Positions 1 through 7,741 of a stretch of 37,072 nucleotides of DNA are shown here, piece by piece. Position numbers and translations under genes: made by a program. Position 1 is the stretch's first letter, and each line of letters begins with the position of its first letter. This stretch comes from Myxococcota bacterium (lineage in GTDB: Bacteria > Myxococcota_A > Polyangia > Polyangiales > Houyiibacteriaceae): contig JAHDCI010000037.1 in NCBI GenBank assembly GCA_020629955.1, forward strand, positions 1 to 37,072, written 5' to 3'. The notes below the pieces were generated by a model. The model made no database searches. It was given only the letters and a program-made list of their open reading frames with translations, and was not told where the DNA came from.

Positions 1-113
1 GAACGATCATTCGCGGCCACGATGTCATGGTAAACGGGGAGCTCATGCCTCGTATCGAAGCACAACCTGTGCGTTTCCTCGAAGCGCGAAACGCGATGCG
101 GGCTCAAGCGTAA
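1..113 (+). CDS. Amidohydrolase (dihydroorotase/hydantoinase-like), C-terminal fragment
   Basis: Only the last 36 codons are inside the window, read in the frame starting at base 3 and ending with TAA at 111-113. The peptide contains RGHDVMVNGELM followed by a short tail with RFLEAR. This matches the C-terminal beta-sandwich of dihydroorotases, allantoinases and hydantoinases, where a strand of the type 'V-x-RG-x-x-V-x-x-x-GE' precedes a conserved 'GRFL'-like segment. The catalytic metal site lies upstream of the window, so pyrimidine synthesis cannot be separated from another cyclic-amide hydrolase role. It is followed 52 nt later by moaB on the same strand. Confidence 0.55.
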   Translation, partial: TIIRGHDVMVNGELMPRIEAQPVRFLEARNAMRAQA

Positions 114-165
114 GGACTCGGACGCGGCGACAAACGCTCTGTCCCATCACGGAAGAACAAAACCA

Positions 166-753
166 GTGCACGACGACCACGATCACGACCACCACGACGA
201 CCACGAGGATGAGGGGCGCGATACGATGGAGACCCCGGTCTTCGTGACGCCGACGCCGCTCCGAATCGCCGTCCTCACGATTAGCGACACCCGTACCGTC
301 GAAACCGATAAGTCCGGCGGCCGGTTGATCGATCGCCTCCAAAACGCCGGCCACAAGCTGGCGGCACGCGCCATTGTTCCGGACGATCGCGAAGCGATCG
401 CCAAGCAGCTCCGCGAGTGGCAGGAGAGCGGCGATGTTCAGATCATGTTGACGACGGGCGGCACGGGTATCACCGGCCGGGACGTCACTCCGGACGTTGT
501 TGAATCGCTTTGTGAAAAGATGATCCCCGGTTTCGGCGAGCTCTTCCGGATGCTCTCGTACGAGAAGATTGGGACCTCCACGATTCAGTCGCGTTGCTGC
601 GCGGGCGTTTTTGGAAATACCCTGATTTTTGCGCTGCCGGGTTCAACGGGCGCGGTCACCGACGCCTGGGATGGCATCCTTCAGCAGCAGCTTGATATTC
701 GCCATAAGCCCTGCAATTTCGCGGAGCTTCTCCCGCGCCTCAGCGAGTCCTGA
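166..753 (+). CDS. moaB: MoaB-type molybdenum cofactor biosynthesis protein
   Basis: MoaB/MogA-fold protein that binds molybdopterin and helps prepare it for metal insertion in cytosolic Moco synthesis. Visible motifs are [14 protein letters not shown] near the N-terminus, [15 protein letters not shown] at residues 96-110 and the late [17 protein letters not shown]. From the GTG at 166 the protein has 195 residues; from the internal ATG at 226 it has 175, closer to the usual family size. Both starts have a plausible Shine-Dalgarno (GGAAGA at 151, GAGGGG at 211). The extra 20 residues are almost entirely His and Asp (6 His, 8 Asp), so they are either a metal-binding extension or untranslated leader. 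The next gene begins two bases after the stop. Confidence 0.9.
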   Translation: MHDDHDHDHHDDHEDEGRDTMETPVFVTPTPLRIAVLTISDTRTVETDKSGGRLIDRLQNAGHKLAARAIVPDDREAIAKQLREWQESGDVQIMLTTGGTGITGRDVTPDVVESLCEKMIPGFGELFRMLSYEKIGTSTIQSRCCAGVFGNTLIFALPGSTGAVTDAWDGILQQQLDIRHKPCNFAELLPRLSES

Positions 754-755
754 AC

Positions 756-1139
756 GTGGAACTTCGCACGCATCTCGAGATCGATCCCGCGCTCTGCGGT
801 GAGCCCACGAAGCTGGAAGAGGGCTTCGCGGAGGTAAGGCTTCATACGACGACTCAGATGCGGGCAGACGGTCGCGGGTTGGTGCATGGCGGCTTTGTTT
901 TCAGCGCCCTCGATTACGCCGCGATGCTTGCGGTCAACGATCCGAATGTGGTGCTCGGCGCGTCAGAGCTTCGTTTTCTCGCGCCGGTTTCGGTGGGCGA
1001 TGAAGTGATCTGCTCGGCCCGCGCTACGGCGAACGAGGGCAAGAAGCGGATCGTCGAAGTGGAAGCGAAGGTTGGCGAGAAGAGTGTTGCAAAGGGCACG
1101 CTGACGACGTTTGTTCTTCCAAAACACGTGCTCGACTAA
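756..1139 (+). CDS. Hot-dog fold thioesterase (PaaI-like)
   Basis: Small 127-residue protein of the single hot-dog-domain thioesterase class, which hydrolyses acyl-CoA thioesters. The core GLVHGGFVFSALDYAAM carries H44-G-G and D53, positions typical of PaaI-like enzymes (HGG then an acidic residue on the central helix). It continues with ELRFLAPVSVGDE, the usual 'FL.PV..GD' strand, and ends in a 'G T L T T F V' strand. The GTG start lies two bases after the moaB stop, so translation is probably coupled. The substrate cannot be read from the sequence. Nothing links it to Moco synthesis except position. Confidence 0.82.
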   Translation: MELRTHLEIDPALCGEPTKLEEGFAEVRLHTTTQMRADGRGLVHGGFVFSALDYAAMLAVNDPNVVLGASELRFLAPVSVGDEVICSARATANEGKKRIVEVEAKVGEKSVAKGTLTTFVLPKHVLD

Positions 1140-1185
1140 CCCGTTGAACACGCCGGTCGAACGGGATGTCCCCCGCGATGGGGAT

Positions 1186-2520
1186 GTGAAGCTGAATGAA
1201 CTCGAGGCGCCCCAGTGCGCGCGCGCTCTTGCAGCTCTTCATCTCCCATTCGTCTGGCTCGACGGCGGCGCCGGTGAGCACGAACAGAGCTTGCTCTTTT
1301 TCGGTGAATTGGATCGCATTGAGATCGACGCGGCGGAGCGCGCGACGTGGGATGCGCTCGATGCTGCTGGGCAGCAAGGGTTTTGGGCCGGCGCGATTTC
1401 GTACGACGCTGCATGGACGATGGGCATGATGCGGAAGGCGTCACGTCACGACACGGGCGGTTCGTTCCCGGCGGTCTCGCTTTCCCATTTTGCCACGCTG
1501 CTTGTCTTCTCAAAAGAGGGCGTCCGTCTGTTCGGAGAGCGAGCGAACCTCGAAGCGCTCTACGTGACTCTTGTCGAACGGCGCGAAGCGCCTCCGCGTC
1601 GAAACCCGCTATCGCTCAAAGAGCTTCGCCGACCAGACCATGCTCGGCATATTGAAGCGATTCGTCTTGCGAAGGCCGAGATCGAAAAAGGCGAGGTTTA
1701 TCAACTGAACTTGGCGCATAGCTGGACGGCGAAAGCCGATGGAGACCTCGCCTCGGCGCTCGAGACGTTTCTCGCAATGCGCAGCGCAAGTCCGGTGCCG
1801 CGAGGTGCCTTTGTTGGACGAAACAAGCGCGCGCTCCTCTCCGTCAGTATGGAGACCTACTTTGAGTGGAGCCCCGACGCGCAGGGCCGAGGGGTCATTC
1901 GCAGTGCTCCAATCAAAGGCACCGTCGCTCGTCAGCGAAGTGAAGGGAGCCAAGAGACTGAAGCAGCGGCTCTCGCGGAAGAAGCGGCTGCGCTTCGGGC
2001 GGATCCCAAGGAACATGCGGAGCATGCGATGATCGTGGACCTCATCCGAAACGATCTCGGTCGCGTGGCGGAAATCGGCTCCGTTCGCGTAGAGCATCCC
2101 TTTTCCGTAAGGCCCTTCGCGAAGCTTCAACACATGGTCTCGGACGTGGTCGCGATGACCCGCGAAGGTTCCGCTCTCTCCGATATTTTCGAAGCCACAT
2201 TTCCTCCCGGTTCGGTGACCGGCACTCCGAAGTTGCGGGCGATGGAGATCATCGACCGCCTGGAGGCACGGGCTCGCGGCGCTTATTGCGGAGCGATTGG
2301 CTGTGTGGTGCCGGCGGAGGTCATGCGGCATGACGCTCTCGACTCGAAGGCCGAACGGCTCGCGACGTTTTCGGTCGCGATTCGCACGGCGCAGTGGCTT
2401 GGAGAGTCGCTTCGTTACGACGCCGGGGGAGGAATCGTTTGGCCTTCGGACCCTGAGCGTGAGGTCGCCGAAACGGAGCTCAAAGCGCTCGCCTTTCTCG
2501 ATGCGATCGGAAGCGACTAA
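1186..2520 (+). CDS. pabB: Aminodeoxychorismate synthase component I
   Basis: Chorismate-using enzyme of the TrpE/PabB family. It makes 4-amino-4-deoxychorismate for folate with a PabA glutaminase that is not in this window. The motif PIKGT (K at about residue 244) carries the active-site lysine typical of PabB; anthranilate synthases have Ala there. Other family signatures are EIEKGEVYQLNLAHSW, MIVDLIRNDLGR, FPPGSVTGTPK and the late GGGIVWPSDPEREVAETE. The start chosen is GTG 1186, which gives the expected short lead-in (VKLNELEAP) to the first strand. TTG 1144 and TTG 1111 are in-frame alternatives. The stop abuts the start of the next gene. Confidence 0.92.
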   Translation: MKLNELEAPQCARALAALHLPFVWLDGGAGEHEQSLLFFGELDRIEIDAAERATWDALDAAGQQGFWAGAISYDAAWTMGMMRKASRHDTGGSFPAVSLSHFATLLVFSKEGVRLFGERANLEALYVTLVERREAPPRRNPLSLKELRRPDHARHIEAIRLAKAEIEKGEVYQLNLAHSWTAKADGDLASALETFLAMRSASPVPRGAFVGRNKRALLSVSMETYFEWSPDAQGRGVIRSAPIKGTVARQRSEGSQETEAAALAEEAAALRADPKEHAEHAMIVDLIRNDLGRVAEIGSVRVEHPFSVRPFAKLQHMVSDVVAMTREGSALSDIFEATFPPGSVTGTPKLRAMEIIDRLEARARGAYCGAIGCVVPAEVMRHDALDSKAERLATFSVAIRTAQWLGESLRYDAGGGIVWPSDPEREVAETELKALAFLDAIGSD

Positions 2521-3240
2521 GTGCTTCGCCTACCTGAAAATGGGTCGCCCGAGCGCTTCCTCGAAGCGAAACCCTTTCCCTACGCCGTCTACGATTCCTT
2601 GATCGTCGATCCGGCGGCTGTGGCCGATTCGTTTCCACCGGTTGAACATTCGGACTGGCGAAGTAAGGACTATCCCGAGCAACGTCGTCGGCTCGGAGGG
2701 CTCCAACGTCACGGACTTCGGGCAGCGGGCCCCGCACTTCGTGCGCTGCTCGATGAGCTCTGCTCGCCAAACACCCTGCGCTGGGTGGAGGCGCAGACAG
2801 GCATCGCGGGTTTGGTCGCCGACGAACGTTTTGCGGGCGCGGGTGCGCATTGCACGTTGCGTGGAGGCGGTCTTGGCGTGCATCTCGACTTCACTCGGGA
2901 TCGAAAGCGAGACCTTCATCGAGCCGCGACCTTGCTCCTCTATACGAATCCCCTGTGGGAACCGGAGTGGGGTGGCGCGCTCGAACTGTGGGATGCCAGC
3001 GAGAAACGAGTGGAGATCTTGCCAGCCCCCGGTCGAGGTGTGCTCTTTGCGAATACCGAGGAGAGCTACCACGGACAGCCAGAACCCGTTCAGTGTCCGG
3101 AGGCGATCCCGCGTCGAGTCATTAGCGCTTGTTTCTACGTGGAAGATCGGCCTCGTCGCTCTGTCGCGAGAGGAGCGCTCTGGCATCCGACCTCCGGGAA
3201 AATTCGAGAGTCTTCAGCGAATCGGACGAATGCCATTTAG
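2521..3240 (+). CDS. 2-oxoglutarate/Fe(II)-dependent dioxygenase, prolyl-hydroxylase-like
   Basis: 239-residue protein with the jelly-roll Fe(II) facial triad: H121-L-D123 in GVHLDFTRD and H184 in SYHGQPEPV. An Arg soon after (PRRVISACFYV) is a candidate to bind 2-oxoglutarate. The segment AATLLLYTNPLWEPEWGGALELWD matches the strand order of P4Hc/PKHD-type oxygenases, where 'LLYLN..W....GG.L.L' is typical. The GTG start follows the pabB stop with no gap, so expression is probably coupled. The substrate (protein side chain or small molecule) is unknown. The weakly conserved first 90 residues may be substrate-specific. Confidence 0.85.
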   Translation: MLRLPENGSPERFLEAKPFPYAVYDSLIVDPAAVADSFPPVEHSDWRSKDYPEQRRRLGGLQRHGLRAAGPALRALLDELCSPNTLRWVEAQTGIAGLVADERFAGAGAHCTLRGGGLGVHLDFTRDRKRDLHRAATLLLYTNPLWEPEWGGALELWDASEKRVEILPAPGRGVLFANTEESYHGQPEPVQCPEAIPRRVISACFYVEDRPRRSVARGALWHPTSGKIRESSANRTNAI

Positions 3241-3320
3241 CTGCTGAATTAATTGCGAAAAATCGATTTGTTGCGATTTCGCTCACACCCGGGCGTGGGG
3301 GCTGAAATTCGGTCTTGAAC

Positions 3321-3399
3321 AGTGACGGATCGCCTCGGCTGAGTGACAGATTGTCAAAGGGAGCGAGTCTGTCCGCAAAATCGATGTCAGCTTGTCCGC
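3321..3399 (+). promoter_or_regulatory. Candidate upstream activator sites of the T2SS operon
   Basis: Part of the 302-bp gene-free stretch 3241-3542. It holds a perfect 5-3-5 inverted repeat TGACA-GAT-TGTCA at 3344-3356, a direct repeat AGTGACGGAT (3321-3330) / AGTGACAGAT (3342-3351) spaced 21 bp, and further TGTC elements: TGTCCGC at 3370-3376, TGTC at 3385, TGTCCGC at 3393-3399. The inverted repeat lies about 125 bp upstream of the start site predicted from the sigma-54 promoter, a usual distance for a bacterial enhancer-binding protein. Assignment to an activator is inference. Confidence 0.45.
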
Positions 3400-3448
3400 C
3401 GCGGCCCGAAAAGTACGCAAAAACCTGGTCGATCTGGGCGAAACGAGC

Positions 3449-3465
3449 TAGGCACGGGCGTTGCT
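3449..3465 (+). promoter_or_regulatory. Sigma-54 (-24/-12) promoter of the T2SS operon
   Basis: The sequence TAGGCACGGGCGTTGCT matches the sigma-54 consensus YTGGCACGRNNNTTGCW with one mismatch (A for the second-position T). The invariant GG (3451-3452) and GC (3463-3464) have the required 10-bp spacing. Transcription is predicted to begin near 3476, leaving a leader of about 67 nt before the GTG of gspC. It is the only promoter-like site recognised in the 302-bp gap and is correctly oriented. Confidence 0.7.
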
Positions 3466-3542
3466 AAGCACTGGTGTGCAGCCTTTTCGTTTGGGAGTGA
3501 GCTCAGTTTTTCCAAACGTCGCATTGGTTTTAGGAGTCTCTC

Positions 3543-4541
3543 GTGTCCACCCCTCGACAAAAGCGAATCGCACTCGGCATCGTGATCGGCGCGCTCTTGC
3601 TCACGTCATTTTTCTTGGCGAAGGGCACGATGCAGCTCGTGGCTGGTGCGGTGCTCGCGACCGGTCCCGTGGAGCCAGGAGAGGCGCTGGCGGCCGGCGA
3701 GGGCGCGGGGCGAACGAAGCGAGATATCACTCCGGTGTTGCGACGAAACATCTTCTCCTCGGAGCAGGGGTCGATCGAGAACCCACCTGCGGAAGAGGTG
3801 GAAGTAGTGGAAGAGCCGGATACCGAGGTCGTCGAGCCGAACGAAAATCCCTACGGTCCGTTCGAAGTCTGCGAAGGCAGTATGCGCCTTGTCGCCGCCG
3901 TTGTGGTCCCCAATCACCCAGAGCGCTCCTTCGCGTCGATCGTCACGGCTGCCGGACGCGCAACGCTTTACCGCGAAGGTCAGACCATCGATGGGAAGAC
4001 CCTTGAATATGTTCTGTCGCGCCGCGTGATCATCGCTCCCGGCGGAGCCTCCCGCTGCGAGCTGCGTCTCTTTAACGAAAGCCCGGAAGCGCCGCGGATG
4101 CGCGTTGTCGCCGCGGCGATGGCGCCGATGGCGACCGCGATGGCTTCTCGCCCGAGCCGAGCCGGACGGAATGGCGGCATTTCGGCAGAAGACATGGACT
4201 CCTCAATTACGCGGGTCAGCGATACGAACTTCAACATCGAGCGCTCGCTCGTCGACCGCGTCCTCGGCAACCAGGCCGAGCTGATGAACACCGCGCGCGT
4301 CATCCCGCATCAGGAAGGCGATCGCACGGTGGGCGTCAAGGTCTATGGAATCCGGCGCAACAGTCTTCTTGGCCGTCTCGGCGTTCAGAACGGCGATATG
4401 CTTCGCACGATCAACGGCTACGATATGTCGGATCCGGCGACCGCCCTCGAAGCGTATACGCGGCTTCAGTCGGCCAATAGTCTCACCCTCAACGTCGTGC
4501 GTCGCGGGAATCCCGTGACCCTCAACTACAACATCCAATGA
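3543..4541 (+). CDS. gspC: T2SS inner-membrane coupling protein GspC
   Basis: Bitopic protein that links the inner-membrane platform to the secretin. It has a short cytoplasmic N-terminus, a TM helix at about residues 8-36, an acidic linker rich in Val/Glu, an HR (homology region) domain from about residue 110 (CEGSMRLVAAVVVP), and a C-terminal PDZ-like domain from about residue 221 to the end. Between HR and PDZ is a Met/Ala-rich stretch at about residues 189-202 (AAAMAPMATAMAS). The GTG start at 3543 is supported by AGGAG at 3532-3536. The stop overlaps the next start by 4 nt (ATGA). It heads the operon, about 67 nt below the predicted sigma-54 start site. Confidence 0.88.
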   Translation: MSTPRQKRIALGIVIGALLLTSFFLAKGTMQLVAGAVLATGPVEPGEALAAGEGAGRTKRDITPVLRRNIFSSEQGSIENPPAEEVEVVEEPDTEVVEPNENPYGPFEVCEGSMRLVAAVVVPNHPERSFASIVTAAGRATLYREGQTIDGKTLEYVLSRRVIIAPGGASRCELRLFNESPEAPRMRVVAAAMAPMATAMASRPSRAGRNGGISAEDMDSSITRVSDTNFNIERSLVDRVLGNQAELMNTARVIPHQEGDRTVGVKVYGIRRNSLLGRLGVQNGDMLRTINGYDMSDPATALEAYTRLQSANSLTLNVVRRGNPVTLNYNIQ

Positions 4542-5116
4542 GCCGCCGGATCACAGCATCGCATCCGGTCGTCGCGATCGGTCTGGTCGCGCCCCTCGCT
4601 GCGTTCGCCTGCTCTGGCGACGCCGAGCAGATCGAGGTCGTCGAGACTCCGACGGTTGTCGAAGCGCCCGCCCTGCCGGAGGTCCCGGACCTCGAGAGCG
4701 ATCCTCCCCCTGCGCGAGAAGACAATGGGCCAGCCGCGGAGCCTGCTTCCTTTGGAGCCGAGCAAGCCGCGGCCATCACAGCGGTCGACGAAAGCCACTT
4801 CCGCATCGATCGCGCGGCGTTCGTGGAGACCAATACGATGCAGCTCGGAATGACGAGCGCCCGGCTCTCGCCGGTGACCGAAGCGGGCGGCGTTCGTCTT
4901 ACGAACGTCGGCGAGGGCTCACTCTTCGCCGCGCTCGGTCTCCGAGAGGAAGACGTCCTCCTGGAAATCCGCAACACCGAAACCGACCAGGCGTTCTCTC
5001 TCGACTCGCCCGTCAACGCTCTTCGCGCCTACGACGCTCTCCGCGACGCGTCCGCCATCGCGCTTCAAATCTCTCGGGGCGATGCCCCGCTGACCATCGA
5101 GTACACGATCCAATGA
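4538..5116 (+). CDS. PDZ-domain lipoprotein, duplicate of the GspC C-terminal domain
   Basis: 192 residues. A basic start and a hydrophobic segment lead to a cysteine at residue 25 (PLAAFAC), which resembles a lipobox, although Phe at -2 is unusual. A Pro/Glu/Val-rich linker of about 60 residues follows. The C-terminal half aligns with the PDZ region of the preceding GspC: VDESHFRIDRAAF against SDTNFNIERSLV, then G(V/L)RxED/NGD, 'A L x A Y' and an identical ending type (EYTIQ against NYNIQ). This suggests tandem duplication of the PDZ module onto a lipoprotein anchor. ATGA overlaps join it to both gspC and gspD. The role is inferred: a second periplasmic contact for the secretin or for substrate. 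Confidence 0.75.
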   Translation: MSRRITASHPVVAIGLVAPLAAFACSGDAEQIEVVETPTVVEAPALPEVPDLESDPPPAREDNGPAAEPASFGAEQAAAITAVDESHFRIDRAAFVETNTMQLGMTSARLSPVTEAGGVRLTNVGEGSLFAALGLREEDVLLEIRNTETDQAFSLDSPVNALRAYDALRDASAIALQISRGDAPLTIEYTIQ

Positions 5117-7728
5117 AACTACAATACGCACTTCCATTGCTCTCCGCCGCGGCATGCGTGATGGCGTTTGGCCTCACGTTTAACGTGTCCGCCCAGGAGC
5201 AAGAGCGTCCCCAGATTCGCGTGGGCGGAGCGGCCGCGCAGAACCAAGGCGAAGAAGCCGAGTCGACGGCCGGCAGCGGCGTCGACCCGCGCCGCGAGCC
5301 GGATATCGAGTACCAGCGTACGTCGCCGCGGACCCGCGTCACATTTAATCTCGAAGATGCCGATCTCCCCGATCTCGTTCGCCTGATGAGCAACCTGACG
5401 GGCAAGCGCTTTATTCTCCCCGGCAAGGTGCGCTCCATCAAAGCGACCGTCTTTTCGCCCACGAAGGTCAGCGTGAGCGAAGCGTACAACGCCTTCCTTT
5501 CCATTCTCGAGGTCAACGGACTTACCGTTGTCCCCGCCGGTCGGTATCTGAAGATCGCGGAGACCTCGAATATCGAGAACCAGCCCATCTCACTCTACAC
5601 GGGCAACGGCGCGACGCCCTCGAGCGACCGATATATGACGCGACTTCATCGAGTCCAGAATGTCGCTGCCGAGGATGTCGCCACCTTGGTCGCTCGCTTT
5701 AAATCCGCGGCGGGGAGCGTCACGGCGTACGCGCCCACCAATACGCTCATCATTACCGATACCGGCCGCCAGATTCGGCGGATGCTTCGGGTCATCGAAG
5801 CGATCGATGTGCCTCGCACTGGGGAGCAGATCTGGATCGAGCCGGTGCACTATGCAGACGCGAGTGAGATTGCGTCGCGCTTGGCCGAGATCTTCCCGAG
5901 TTCGGGGGCCAGCGCTTCGTCGACTGCGATGACGACCGCGATGGCGCGAGCTCGCGCTCCGCGGCGCCGTTCCGCGACCGCGATGGGCATGGCTGCAGCT
6001 GCTGCGGCAAGCGCCGCTCCGACGACCGTTGGTTCACGCAGCGGCGAGATGCGCATCACGAATATCCTCGCCGACGAGCGCACGAACTCTCTCATCATTC
6101 TGGCGACCGAACGCGCTTACCTTCGCATCCTTGAGATGATCCGGCACCTCGATGTGCCGCTTGAGGGCGAAGGCCGAATTCACGTTCATTATGTCCAGAA
6201 CGGAGACGCTGCGGAGATCGCGAGCACGCTCTCGTCGCTGATTGGCGGTAGCGGTGGAAGCTCCATGAGCGCAATGGGCACGGCGGCAATGCGCCGGGCG
6301 ACGCCGACGATGGGAGCCGCGGGAGCTTCGCTCGGAGATCTCTTTGAGGGCGATATCCGCGTCACGACCCACGAGCCGACAAACGCGCTCGTGATCACTT
6401 CTTCGCTGCACGATTACGCGTCGCTCCGGCGCGTTATCGAACGTCTCGACCGTCCACGGCGACAGGTCTTTATCGAAGCGGTCGTGATGGAGCTTGAGGT
6501 CACGCGAAGCACTGAGCTCGGCTTCTCCTTCCACGGAGGCGTTCCGGACCCTGCGGGCGAAGGATCGCTGTCGATCCTCGGGTGGAATGCGCAAAACTCG
6601 GCGCTCTTCCCGAACCAGGATTCGCTCTCGGGCCTCGCGCTCGGTTTGCGCGGACCGGAGATTGAAGTCGGCTCGATCCCGGGGGCTTCCACCGGTCTCT
6701 CGATCCCTGGCTTTGGTGTGGTGTTAAACGCGCTCGCGACGAGCGGTGATGCGAACGTTCTCTCGACGCCGCACATCATCGCGATGGACAATGTTCAGGC
6801 CGAGATCAATGTCGGTCAGAACGTTCCGCTCCAGACCAATGGCGTCGGCCTCGGTGGCGGCGGCCTTGGCGCACTCGGCGGCCTTGGCGGCCTCGGAGCG
6901 CTGGCGGGCGGTCAGGCGGGAGGCGCTGGAGGTCTGCTCGGTGCGCTCGGCGGAGGCCTTGCCGGCGGCGGTGGCGGCTTCGGTGTTCCCCGTCAGGATG
7001 TCGGTACGATCATTCGCGTCACCCCGCATATCAACCAGCACGATGAGATCCGGCTCGAGATCGAAGAAGAGATCTCAGAGGTGGGTACCTCTGGGCAGGG
7101 GAACCTTGGCGTGGCCAGCATTAACCGCCGCACCGCGAAGACCGAGGTCCAGGTCCGTGATCAACAGACGATTGTGATCGGTGGTCTGATGCGCGATCAG
7201 GTTGTGAATGAAGAGTCGAAGATCCCGGTGCTCGGCGATATCCCGCTCCTCGGTGCGCTCTTCCGAAGCACCACGCAGCGAACGCAGAAGCTCAACCTTC
7301 TCCTCTTCCTCACGCCCTACATCATCCGGGATATGTCGGACCTCCGCGCAATCTACGAGCAGAAGATGCGCGAGCGCCAAGAGTTCCTCGACCGATACTT
7401 TGTCTTCGGCGACCACGATTATGAGCCGCCGGTCGACTACTCGCGCACCTCGGGCTTGGTTTCCGAGATCATCGAGGAGATCGATCACCTCGATATGGAA
7501 GCGGAGCTCGCCGCTGCGATCGAAGCCGAGCCACCGCCCGAACATCGCCCACGATCACCTGTCGGCACCTACGAAGTCGAAGGTGGCGAAGGAGGCGTCG
7601 AAGGTGGCGATGTGGTGATCGAACCGGATTCGGGCGGAGGAGGCGATGCACAGCTTGCGGAGCCGCCCACACCGTCTCCAACCCCTCAGCTCTCCATAAC
7701 GCCTGGGCTTTTGGAGCAACAACAATGA
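5113..7728 (+). CDS. gspD: T2SS outer-membrane secretin GspD
   Basis: 871-residue secretin monomer forming the outer-membrane channel. It has a signal peptide at about residues 1-27, N0 at about 76-146 (FNLEDADLPDLVRLMSNLTG), N1 from 174, N2 from 240, N3 from 356 and the secretin barrel from about 450 (VFIEAVVMELEV) to LTPYIIRD at about 733-740. Three insertions stand out. Met/Ala/Arg-rich segments sit in N2 (about 265-308) and N3 (about 377-411), and a Gly/Leu/Ala-rich block (about 577-622) lies between VGQNVPLQT and VGTIIRVTPHIN, the region that forms the channel gate in known secretins. The acidic/Pro-rich tail 741-871 takes the place of a pilotin-binding S-domain. No pilotin gene was recognised nearby. 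Confidence 0.96.
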   Translation: MKLQYALPLLSAAACVMAFGLTFNVSAQEQERPQIRVGGAAAQNQGEEAESTAGSGVDPRREPDIEYQRTSPRTRVTFNLEDADLPDLVRLMSNLTGKRFILPGKVRSIKATVFSPTKVSVSEAYNAFLSILEVNGLTVVPAGRYLKIAETSNIENQPISLYTGNGATPSSDRYMTRLHRVQNVAAEDVATLVARFKSAAGSVTAYAPTNTLIITDTGRQIRRMLRVIEAIDVPRTGEQIWIEPVHYADASEIASRLAEIFPSSGASASSTAMTTAMARARAPRRRSATAMGMAAAAAASAAPTTVGSRSGEMRITNILADERTNSLIILATERAYLRILEMIRHLDVPLEGEGRIHVHYVQNGDAAEIASTLSSLIGGSGGSSMSAMGTAAMRRATPTMGAAGASLGDLFEGDIRVTTHEPTNALVITSSLHDYASLRRVIERLDRPRRQVFIEAVVMELEVTRSTELGFSFHGGVPDPAGEGSLSILGWNAQNSALFPNQDSLSGLALGLRGPEIEVGSIPGASTGLSIPGFGVVLNALATSGDANVLSTPHIIAMDNVQAEINVGQNVPLQTNGVGLGGGGLGALGGLGGLGALAGGQAGGAGGLLGALGGGLAGGGGGFGVPRQDVGTIIRVTPHINQHDEIRLEIEEEISEVGTSGQGNLGVASINRRTAKTEVQVRDQQTIVIGGLMRDQVVNEESKIPVLGDIPLLGALFRSTTQRTQKLNLLLFLTPYIIRDMSDLRAIYEQKMRERQEFLDRYFVFGDHDYEPPVDYSRTSGLVSEIIEEIDHLDMEAELAAAIEAEPPPEHRPRSPVGTYEVEGGEGGVEGGDVVIEPDSGGGGDAQLAEPPTPSPTPQLSITPGLLEQQQ

Positions 7729-7741
7729 CGGAGCGCCGCTA

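Noticed and set aside
1609-2331. 240-codon minus-strand frame opposite pabB
   Set aside because: Shadow of the pabB gene; no motif or ribosome site.
6841-6985. Possible DNA microsatellite in gspD
   Set aside because: The GGC-rich tract is imperfect and stays in frame; it is better described as a Gly-rich protein segment than a simple repeat locus.
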